Source of the DNA: JAAXQD01 sp035529735
Lineage (GTDB): Bacteria; Desulfobacterota; Desulfobacteria; Desulfobacterales; UBA11574
DNA: 13,628 nt
Direction: 5' to 3'
Assembly: GCA_035529735.1 (NCBI GenBank)
Contig: DATKWE010000144.1
Coordinates: 1 to 13,628 of the forward strand
Under the pieces are notes generated by a model. That model made no database searches and was not told the origin of the DNA. It saw only the letters and a program-made list of their open reading frames with translations. Shown here one piece after another: positions 6,784-13,316 of the stretch. The position numbers were made by a program, and so were the translations under genes. Within the stretch, counting starts at the first letter, position 1. Each line of letters opens with the position of its first letter.

Positions 6784-7266
6784 ATGAAAGTTGCTGTTAG
6801 TTCCAGCGGTCAGGATCTAAATTCCCCCATCGATCCGCGGTTTGGCAGATGTGCATATTTTCTGGTGGTCGAGACGGACGATATGAGTTTTAAAGTCTTT
6901 GATAATCAAAGCGCCGCCTTGGGAGGCGGTGCCGGCATCCAATCTGCCCAGTTTGTTGTCTCCAAAGGCGCAAGGGCCGTTATTACGGGAAATTGTGGCC
7001 CCAATGCGGTTAAAGCCTTTTCTGCAGCGGGTACTGACGTCTATTTGGGAAACAGCGGAACCGTACAAGAAGCCGTGCAGAAGTTGAAAAATGGCGAGTT
7101 AACGCCGGCAGCCAAAGCAGATGTGCCTGAACCCATCAGATCGGCGAGGGAAAGCGGCATGGGCCGGGGCATAGGCATGGGGGGCGGGAACAGAATGGGC
7201 CGGGGTGGTGGATCGGGCGGCGGCATGGGAATGGGCCGTGGCCCGGGAAGAAGTGGTGGAAGATAA
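6784..7266 (+). CDS. NifX/NifB-type (COG1433) protein with Gly/Met/Arg-rich tail
   Basis: This is a dinitrogenase iron-molybdenum cofactor-type domain protein of 160 residues. The domain (about 1-108) shows the family start MKVAVSSSG, the PRFGRCAYF segment with Cys23, GAGIQSA, and TGNCGPNA with Cys71. Members bind or carry Fe-S or Fe-Mo-type clusters; some sulfate-reducer relatives form the orange protein (ORP) system. The protein continues into a low-complexity tail from about residue 123 to 160, made almost only of Gly, Met, Arg and Ser. No nitrogenase genes are visible, so a nitrogenase role is unlikely. AAAGGAAA lies upstream of ATG 6784. It is the first gene after the sigma-54 promoter and is followed 6 bp later by a second COG1433 gene and then cooS. 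A role in metal or cluster supply to the CO dehydrogenase is inference only. Confidence 0.88.
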   Translation: MKVAVSSSGQDLNSPIDPRFGRCAYFLVVETDDMSFKVFDNQSAALGGGAGIQSAQFVVSKGARAVITGNCGPNAVKAFSAAGTDVYLGNSGTVQEAVQKLKNGELTPAAKADVPEPIRSARESGMGRGIGMGGGNRMGRGGGSGGGMGMGRGPGRSGGR

Positions 7267-7272
7267 TTTTTT

Positions 7273-7611
7273 ATGAGGATAGCTGTTACCATCTGGGAGG
7301 ATAAGGTCTCACCGCTACTCGATACGGCAAATAAATTACTGATCATTGACAGCGAGACTCAAAAAAAGGTCTCTCGTTTTGAAGCCTTTCTCCTTGAACG
7401 GGATATGTCTCGGCGGTGTCATTTTATCAGGGAGTTGAACATCGACGTCCTGATCTGTGGCGGCGTGTCCCGTCAATTGTCAGAAATGCTCATGGCGTCC
7501 GAAATTAAGGTGGTATCGGGAATATCCGGACCGGCAGAAGATGTATTGGACGCTTATCTGAAAGGAAAGTTGTTGGATTCAAAATTTTTCATGCCGGGAA
7601 GGAAAAATTGA
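7273..7611 (+). CDS. Second NifX/NifB-type (COG1433) small protein
   Basis: This 112-residue protein also has the dinitrogenase iron-molybdenum cofactor-type fold pattern. It starts MRIAVTIWEDKVSPLLD, where the family's first strand and loop lie, and has a second block IDVLICGGVSRQL with Cys62; Cys49 is the only other cysteine. It lacks the Gly/Met tail of its neighbour and is divergent from it, so this is a heterologous pair and not a recent duplication. The gap from the preceding gene is 6 bp, suggesting co-translation. The ribosome binding site is poor (a GGAAG about 11 nt upstream). The next gene, cooS, begins 75 bp later with no obvious terminator between. A cofactor-carrier or regulatory partner role is plausible; no specific function can be assigned. 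Confidence 0.82.
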   Translation: MRIAVTIWEDKVSPLLDTANKLLIIDSETQKKVSRFEAFLLERDMSRRCHFIRELNIDVLICGGVSRQLSEMLMASEIKVVSGISGPAEDVLDAYLKGKLLDSKFFMPGRKN

Positions 7612-7686
7612 TCATCTTGGTCAAATCAACAACCATGGGGTTTTAAAATGCGCTGAGAGGAACGGACCCAAAAAAAGGAGAGACAG

Positions 7687-9729
7687 ATGACAGAAGAAAA
7701 AAAAGAAAAGGCGGCTAAACCGAAAAAACTTGCGGATCCTATGATGGTTTCCATTGATGCGGCAACCCAGGAAATGGTGGCGCGTGCACAGGAACTGGGT
7801 GTTGAAACGATTTTTGACCGGGCTGTAGCCATGAAAGCTTGTAACATTGGTGTTCAGGGAACTTGCTGTAAAAACTGTTCCATGGGCCCTTGCCGTCTCC
7901 CCCTTCCAAAGTCAGGCATTGAAGGTGAAGATACCCGAAAAGGTCTTTGTGGTGCCACGGCAAATACCATTGCAGCACGTAACTTTATCAGGATGATCGC
8001 AGGCGGCGCTGCAGCCCATTCAGATCACGGGCGCTGTGTGGCCGAAGTTTTTTTGTCTGCAGCCAGAAAGGAATCCGATTCTTACAAGATAAAGGATGTT
8101 GACAAGCTCTTGCAGATAGCTCCCCACTTGGGTGTTGAAACGATGGTTGAAGTTGACGGCAAAAAGGTTGATCGGGACCTTGATGAGATCGCTCTCGAAG
8201 TGGCTGAAACAGCGTTAAATGAATGGGGCAAACCTGTGGGTGAACTTCTTTACATGAAGCGGGCACCTGAAGCCCTCTATGAGAAATGGAAGAAAAGCGG
8301 TGTTCTTCCCAGAAATATCGACAGGGAAATTGTTGAAATCATGCACCGCACCCATATGGGTGTTGATCAGGATTTCAGAAATTTAATAAAGCAGGGCACC
8401 CGGGCAGCCCTGGCCGACGGTTGGGGCGGCTCCATGTTGGCGACCGATCTCCAGGATGTACTTTTCGGAACCCCTTATCCTGTCCAGTCTGAAGCCAATC
8501 TTGGTGTCATGAAGGAAGATCATGTAAATATTATTGTTCACGGCCATGAGCCGGTTCTGTCCGAGGTCATCGTGGCTGTTGCCCAGTCCCGAGAAATGGT
8601 CGACTATGCCAAGTCAAAGGGGGCCAAAGGGATTCAGTTGGGCGGTATCTGCTGTACGGCCAATGAAATATTGCAGCGCCATGGCGTACCTCCGGTAGGA
8701 ACGTTTTTGCAGCAGGAGCTTGCCATAATTACCGGTGCCTGTGATGCCATGGTGGTTGATATCCAGTGTATCTTCCAGAATCTTGCCAACGTGGCCAAAT
8801 GTTTCCACACCAAGCTGATTACCACTCACCCCATTGCCAAGATGGAGCAAGACAATGTCATTCACATCGAGTTCGACGAGCATCATGCTCTGGAAGATGC
8901 CCGGCGGATCGTGAAGATGGCCATTGACAACTTTGAGAATCGGGGTGCGGAAGTGATGATCCCGAAACATAAAGGGGTTCAGGTTGCCGGATTCGGTGTT
9001 GAATCCATCGAATATCATCTGGGCGGAACCTTTCGCGGATCTTACTTTACCTTGAATGACAATATCATCAACGGCCGTATCCGGGGTATTGCCGGTGTGG
9101 TGGGCTGCAACAATGTCCGGACCAAGCACAATGAAGGTCACATCACTATTGTAAAGGAACTTATTAAAAATGATGTCATTGTCCTAACCACCGGGTGTAA
9201 CGGTATCGCATGTGCCATGGAAGGGTTGCTGACACCTGAAACTGCACAGGTTTTCTGTGGACCGGGACTGGCCGAAGTGTGTGAGACCGTGGGTATTCCC
9301 CCGGTGCTTCATCTGGGTTCCTGTGTTGACAACAGTCGGATTCTGCTGGCGGCAACCGAAGTTGTCAAGGCCGGCGGGCTCGGGAACGACATCTGTGATC
9401 TGCCGGCCGCCGGCAGCGCGCCCGAATGGATGAGTGAAAAAGCCATCAGCATCGGCCATTATTTTGTTTCATCGGGTGTGTATACGGTTTTTGGCGTTAC
9501 CCTGCCCACCTCCGGCGCTCCTGTCTTCCATGACTATATTTGCAAGGATCTGGAAAAAATTTATGGCGGTATGTGGGATATTGAACCTGATCCGATCAAA
9601 CATGCCCGGAAGATGATCGCTCATATTGACAAAAAACGTAAAGCTTTGGGCATCGATAGAACTCGGGAGAGGGTTCTGATGGATATGGCTGATCGCCGGG
9701 AAATGGAGGCGGCATATCAAAAAGCTTAA
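7687..9729 (+). CDS. cooS: Anaerobic Ni-containing carbon monoxide dehydrogenase, catalytic subunit (CooS)
   Basis: This enzyme catalyses reversible oxidation of CO with water to CO2, two electrons and two protons in the cytoplasm, as a homodimer. The 680-residue length is somewhat longer than the usual roughly 640. Cluster D and B ligands are visible near the N-terminus: Cys52 and Cys60, then Cys61, Cys64, Cys69 and Cys88. The NiFe4S4 cluster C ligands are present: the His of HGHEP (285-289), Cys323 in GICCTANE, Cys361 in DIQC, Cys474 in VGCNN, Cys504 in TTGCNG and Cys546 in LGSC. The catalytic Lys585 in SEKAISIG is kept, so the enzyme should be active. AAAAGGAGAG precedes ATG 7687. No acetyl-CoA synthase, CooF ferredoxin, CooC nickel chaperone or hydrogenase gene is adjacent, so the electron acceptor is unknown. 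Neighbouring COG1433 genes and the sigma-54 promoter suggest regulated expression. Confidence 0.97.
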   Translation: MTEEKKEKAAKPKKLADPMMVSIDAATQEMVARAQELGVETIFDRAVAMKACNIGVQGTCCKNCSMGPCRLPLPKSGIEGEDTRKGLCGATANTIAARNFIRMIAGGAAAHSDHGRCVAEVFLSAARKESDSYKIKDVDKLLQIAPHLGVETMVEVDGKKVDRDLDEIALEVAETALNEWGKPVGELLYMKRAPEALYEKWKKSGVLPRNIDREIVEIMHRTHMGVDQDFRNLIKQGTRAALADGWGGSMLATDLQDVLFGTPYPVQSEANLGVMKEDHVNIIVHGHEPVLSEVIVAVAQSREMVDYAKSKGAKGIQLGGICCTANEILQRHGVPPVGTFLQQELAIITGACDAMVVDIQCIFQNLANVAKCFHTKLITTHPIAKMEQDNVIHIEFDEHHALEDARRIVKMAIDNFENRGAEVMIPKHKGVQVAGFGVESIEYHLGGTFRGSYFTLNDNIINGRIRGIAGVVGCNNVRTKHNEGHITIVKELIKNDVIVLTTGCNGIACAMEGLLTPETAQVFCGPGLAEVCETVGIPPVLHLGSCVDNSRILLAATEVVKAGGLGNDICDLPAAGSAPEWMSEKAISIGHYFVSSGVYTVFGVTLPTSGAPVFHDYICKDLEKIYGGMWDIEPDPIKHARKMIAHIDKKRKALGIDRTRERVLMDMADRREMEAAYQKA

Positions 9730-9912
9730 TCTTTTAATTTAATGATGAAGTTTTGACATGGATAGACTTCAAAACAAGTCATACCCGAGCAGTTTCAAAT
9801 CAAAACTAATTTAGAAATTTGGGTCAAACTCAAAATTCGAAACGGTGAAAATTTACGTTAGGGGAGAAAGGTGTATTAATTGACCATAAATGGACGAAAG
9901 GAGGTGATCTTT
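9730..9912. other. Intergenic region between cooS and the GNAT gene, with two inverted repeats
   Basis: GTTTTGA (9750-9756) and TCAAAAC (9769-9775) form a perfect 7-bp stem with a 12-nt loop just after cooS. No T-tract follows, so it is not a convincing terminator. GTTTCAAAT (9792-9800) and ATTCGAAAC (9835-9843) match at 8 of 9 positions. No sigma-54 element or good -35/-10 pair was found, so the GNAT gene may depend on read-through from cooS. Confidence 0.4.
9897..9909 (+). promoter_or_regulatory. Exceptionally long Shine-Dalgarno sequence of the GNAT gene
   Basis: AAAGGAGGTGATC contains 12 consecutive bases (AAGGAGGTGATC) complementary to the 3' end of bacterial 16S rRNA. The core GGAGG lies about 8 nt before ATG 9913. 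This fixes the start at 9913 in preference to the in-frame TTG at 9880, and predicts very efficient initiation. Confidence 0.85.
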
Positions 9913-10515
9913 ATGTTGGCTCATAACATATATCCAAAAATAGATCTTAATACGTATCAAAAAGAAGCAAAACTCAAAGATGGGACAAAAATTCTTCTCC
10001 GCCCGATGGTACTAAAAGACCAGGAAGCGTTGTATGAATTTTTCAAAGCGGTTTCCGAAGAAGAGGCCCGGTATCTGCGTGATGATGTTAAAAGCAGACT
10101 CCTTATTGAATCATGGGCAAAAAATCTTGATTACAGCAGGACCCTACCCATTTTGGCGATAAAAGATGACATCATTATTGCCGATGCCACCATCAATCGC
10201 CGGCGGTCCGGCTGGAAATGGCACCTGGGTACCGTGCGGATTTTTGTTCACAAGGACTACCGGAATCTTGGTCTTGGGGAACTTATGGTTGATGAACTCG
10301 CGCGGATTGCATACAGGCTTGGAATTGAAAAACTCATATTGGAGATTCCAGATACCAACACTGCTGTAATTAATGCGTTTACCAAGGCTGGATTTCATCG
10401 CGCTGCATTGATCCCGAACATGGTCAAGGATAGACAGAACATGCCTGTCGATCTTGCAGTGTTGATGAAAGACATTAAACCTGCTCTCGACGAGAGTTAT
10501 GATTATGATTTCTAG
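9913..10515 (+). CDS. GNAT-family N-acetyltransferase
   Basis: This 200-residue protein has a GNAT fold. The N-terminal part has LKDGTKILLRPMVLKD, the pattern of the GNAT domain found in Pat-type protein acetyltransferases. The acetyl-CoA binding motif A follows around VHKDYRNLGLGELMVDELA, with the pyrophosphate loop RNLGLG, and a later NAFTKAGF helix fits motif B. It would transfer an acyl group from a CoA donor to an amine. The substrate is unknown, and a protein-lysine target is only a possibility. The start is fixed by the extended Shine-Dalgarno. It follows cooS by 183 bp on the same strand, and acetyl-CoA dependence would fit a CO dehydrogenase neighbourhood. Functional linkage to cooS is inference. 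No membrane segments or cysteine motifs are seen. Confidence 0.85.
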   Translation: MLAHNIYPKIDLNTYQKEAKLKDGTKILLRPMVLKDQEALYEFFKAVSEEEARYLRDDVKSRLLIESWAKNLDYSRTLPILAIKDDIIIADATINRRRSGWKWHLGTVRIFVHKDYRNLGLGELMVDELARIAYRLGIEKLILEIPDTNTAVINAFTKAGFHRAALIPNMVKDRQNMPVDLAVLMKDIKPALDESYDYDF

Positions 10516-10626
10516 CGCTGCCTTGGAACAGAGATTGAAGTATAGTATAGAGAACCTTTACTCCCCTAACAACATTTTTCTTTTTACTCAATAAAACTTC
10601 AGATGAACAAAAGGAATACATTTGCG

Positions 10627-10708
10627 CCCCATCTGCCCCTCAATGAGAACCCAAAACGTAACTTAAATGGCATATTACCTCCATTCGAAACTGAGGGGCA
10701 AGATGGGG
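10627..10708. repeat. Long inverted repeat upstream of activator 2
   Basis: The left arm CCCCATCTGCCCCTCA (10627-10642) and the right arm TGAGGGGCAAGATGGGG (10692-10708) are complementary over 16 pairs with a single bulged base. The 49-nt spacer contains a small nested stem, AATGG with CCATT. The arms are far more GC-rich than the surroundings. The element ends about 65 bp before the start of the second activator gene. No T-tract follows and no flanking target-site duplication is obvious. It could be an operator, a structured leader or a miniature mobile element. The rest of the 10516-10773 gap shows no gene and no convincing promoter. Confidence 0.75.
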
Positions 10709-10773
10709 TGACATGGGAATAAATGTTGTGGTAAAATTGGAAAAAGTTCATCTATAAAGATCGGGGGTTAAAT

Positions 10774-13062
10774 ATGCCCAACTATGATGAACAGTTTCTC
10801 ACGAGGGTTTTTGACAGCGTTACGGATCCCTTTACCATTTATGATCGCGACTTCCGAATTCTGAGGGTAAATAAGGCCTTGGCAACCCTCTTTAAACTCT
10901 CAAGACATCAGATTGTCGGCAAGTATTGCTATGGGGTTTTATACAACCGAACGGCAATTTGTCCGGAATGCCATGTGGAGGAGACTTTCCTCACCGGTGA
11001 ACCGCAGATAAGGGAAAAACAGATTCCCAAATCGGACGGGGGTCATGGCATTTTCGAAATCCACTCCTACCCAATAATAGATGACAACGGCAGAACCATC
11101 CAGACCGTCGAGTATATAAGAGATATTACCGAACGAAAAAGCCTTGAAAGACAACTGCTGGCATCTAAAGTATTCAATGAAAAGGTCCTCAACAGCATTA
11201 CAGACAACCTTATTGTCCTTGATCCCAAAACTCGCCGCATCATCCAGGCCAACGAATCGTTTTGCTCCCGGGTCGGGTTGACACTTTCTGATATAACCGA
11301 AAAAAAATGTTATGAAATTATGCGCAAAAGCGCATCGCCTTGTGAGGCAAACGATATCCAGTGCCCGATACAGGAAACGATTCGCTCGAAGCGTTCGTCC
11401 GTTTCTAACAGAGTATATCCGGATTCCAGCGGACAGGACAAGGTGTTGCAGATTGCTACCTATCCGATTCTCGACGATCAGGGTGAGATTGTTTCGGTGA
11501 TCCGCTTGGAACGTGATGTCACCGAAAAACGCAAAATGGAGGATGCCCTGGCATTCCGATCCAAGGAACTGCAAAGGGCACAGCATCAGCTGGAGAAATT
11601 ATTTGAAATTTCACGGCAGGTAAACGCCAAGAACTCCTTATGGGAGATCGTCGATTATGTCCATGAAATCGCCGGGGAAATCTTTACAAATTCCGACCCC
11701 ATCCTTTTTCTTTTGGATGCCGGAGGCCAGAACTTTCTAAATTTGGAAGGCTGCAATGCTTCTGTGACGGAGCTTTTGGTGCAGACCCAGCAGGAACTCG
11801 AGAAAGCCGGATTGATTCCGGATTTTGTCCGATATCTGCAAGGTATCAAAGAAACTCGAATCATCGGTTCAGAATACAGCAATGACGCCCCTGTTTTTTT
11901 AAAGTTTATTCCAAGAAGTTATTCCAACTGGTTCGGTCTGCCCATTTCTACCCCCCAACAATGCATCGGTTACTTCGTGCTGGCCTCATCCGACCCTCAA
12001 GAGTATTCCCGGGAAGATACCCACTTTTTTCTGACCTTGTTCAATCAGATCGCCGGACATATTCGTCATTTGGTGATCCATGAAACCGAAATCAATCCCC
12101 TCCGCCTCAGAGTCGCCCAGCGAATATCCCATGGCAAAATCGTCGGCCAGAGCGACGAAATGCAGAAGATATATGAACTGATCGATTTGGTCGCCGGTTC
12201 GGACGTTACGGTTTTAATTACCGGTGAAAACGGCACCGGCAAAGAATTGGTGGCCCTGGCCATCCACCGGCAGAGTCATCGAAGGAAAGGACCTTTGGTG
12301 GTTGCCAACTGTTCGGCGTATTCGCCGGCACTGCTGGAGAGCGAGCTTTTTGGCCACGAGAAAGGCGCCTTCACGGGCGCCATAAAGATGAAAAAGGGTC
12401 GCATCGAGCGTGCTCAAGGCGGAATACTTTTCCTCGATGAAATCGGCGACATTGCGCCGGCCACTCAGGTTCTGCTCCTCAGATTTTTGCAGGATCATTG
12501 TTTTGAAAGGGTTGGGGGAGAGGAAACCCTGGAGGCGGACGTACGGGTACTGGCGGCTACCAATCGGGATCTGTTCAAGGAGGTTGAAGCGGGTCGATTC
12601 AGAGACGATCTTTACTATCGCTTGAATGTCATTACCCTCCAACTTCCGCCGCTGAGAAACCGCAAAGAAGACATCCCTCCGCTTTGCAATCATTTTTTGG
12701 AAGCGTGCAAGATCAAAGAAGGGAAAAACGTCGATGCTTTTTCCCCCGGTGCCATGCAAACCCTGATGGATTACGACTGGCCCGGCAACGTCCGTCAGTT
12801 GGAAAACGTTGTCAGTCATGCGGTCATACTTACCCAGGGACAGGAAATCGAGAGGAACCACCTGCCTCAATTTCTCAAGCAATCCGTTCCCGAACCTTCC
12901 ACCAACTCCCTTGCTGAAAATGAACGGCGTTTAATTCTTGGGGTGCTTCAAGAATCCAACTGGAACAAACATAAGGCTGCCCGGCGTCTCAAAGTTAGCC
13001 GCAGCACGCTTTACAGCAAAATCCGACGCCATGGTCTGGAGAAAAGGGCCATTTCTGTTTGA
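10774..13062 (+). CDS. Sigma-54-dependent transcriptional activator 2 (PAS-PAS-GAF-AAA+-Fis HTH)
   Basis: This is a 762-residue enhancer-binding protein. Domains in order: PAS 1 (about 7-122) with Cys52, Cys63 and Cys66; PAS 2 (about 130-255) with Cys164, Cys179, Cys190 and Cys197; a short coiled coil (about 255-285); a GAF-like domain (about 285-435); an AAA+ domain (about 455-690) with Walker A GENGTGKE at 484-491, canonical GAFTGA at 531-536, Walker B LFLDEIGD at 552-559, and RDDLYYR at 610-616; and a Fis-type helix-turn-helix (about 725-752). There is no receiver domain and no membrane segment, so it senses cytoplasmic signals through PAS and GAF. ATG 10774 has a G-rich sequence (CGGGGG) upstream. 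Its target may be the -24/-12 element 229 bp after its stop. Regulation of cooS is also possible. Confidence 0.94.
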   Translation: MPNYDEQFLTRVFDSVTDPFTIYDRDFRILRVNKALATLFKLSRHQIVGKYCYGVLYNRTAICPECHVEETFLTGEPQIREKQIPKSDGGHGIFEIHSYPIIDDNGRTIQTVEYIRDITERKSLERQLLASKVFNEKVLNSITDNLIVLDPKTRRIIQANESFCSRVGLTLSDITEKKCYEIMRKSASPCEANDIQCPIQETIRSKRSSVSNRVYPDSSGQDKVLQIATYPILDDQGEIVSVIRLERDVTEKRKMEDALAFRSKELQRAQHQLEKLFEISRQVNAKNSLWEIVDYVHEIAGEIFTNSDPILFLLDAGGQNFLNLEGCNASVTELLVQTQQELEKAGLIPDFVRYLQGIKETRIIGSEYSNDAPVFLKFIPRSYSNWFGLPISTPQQCIGYFVLASSDPQEYSREDTHFFLTLFNQIAGHIRHLVIHETEINPLRLRVAQRISHGKIVGQSDEMQKIYELIDLVAGSDVTVLITGENGTGKELVALAIHRQSHRRKGPLVVANCSAYSPALLESELFGHEKGAFTGAIKMKKGRIERAQGGILFLDEIGDIAPATQVLLLRFLQDHCFERVGGEETLEADVRVLAATNRDLFKEVEAGRFRDDLYYRLNVITLQLPPLRNRKEDIPPLCNHFLEACKIKEGKNVDAFSPGAMQTLMDYDWPGNVRQLENVVSHAVILTQGQEIERNHLPQFLKQSVPEPSTNSLAENERRLILGVLQESNWNKHKAARRLKVSRSTLYSKIRRHGLEKRAISV

Positions 13063-13290
13063 GATGTGAACAGTAGTGTCGTTTTCTATACATCTCCCTA
13101 AAGCCGCGCCGATATTGGTTTTATAAAATTCCTGAAAAAATTAGGGTCCGATTTCGTACAAAAACCAGAAATCTCATAGGAATTGGCATCGAACATAACC
13201 TTCCTTATTTCATTTATTTGATCGGATAACCGACTGAAATTCATTAGAATTGTTCAATTTTTCTTTATTTTTAGCGGACTTTTTCATTCT
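13063..13290. other. Gap downstream of activator 2 with candidate enhancer repeats
   Basis: No gene or terminator is recognised here. Two inverted repeats lie at plausible enhancer distance from the sigma-54 element at 13291: CCCTAA (13096-13101) with TTAGGG (13141-13146), and GATTTC (13150-13155) with GAAATC (13168-13173), the latter centred about 155 bp before the predicted start site. A 10-bp palindrome TTTTATAAAA lies at 13119-13128. The TGCA-box array seen before the cooS unit is not repeated here, which suggests a different activator. Confidence 0.35.
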
Positions 13291-13306
13291 TGGCAGAAGT
13301 CTTGCA
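13291..13306 (+). promoter_or_regulatory. Sigma-54 (-24/-12) promoter downstream of activator 2
   Basis: TGGCAGAAGTCTTGCA matches the consensus TGGCACGN4TTGCW except at positions 6 and 7, with GG and GC exactly 10 bp apart. It lies 229 bp after the activator 2 stop codon, in the same orientation. Transcription would start near 13317. No start codon of a convincing gene follows within the window, so the target is either beyond the right edge or an RNA. Confidence 0.7.
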
Positions 13307-13316
13307 AGAAATCTTA

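Noticed and set aside
6784..7611. Nitrogenase cofactor genes as evidence of nitrogen fixation
   Set aside because: COG1433 proteins are widespread outside nitrogen fixation, and no nif structural or assembly gene is present in the window.
7637..7652. GG-N10-GC sequence before cooS as a second sigma-54 promoter
   Set aside because: Only the core GG and GC and one T agree with the consensus; the first position and the CAC block do not match. Read-through from 6678 is a simpler explanation.
9753..9758. TTGACA as the -35 box of a GNAT promoter
   Set aside because: No acceptable -10 sequence lies 16-18 bp downstream.
12214..12882. Long minus-strand open frame (222 residues) inside activator 2
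   Set aside because: It lies opposite the AAA+ domain of a clear gene, shows no family motif, and is the usual shadow of a coding strand.
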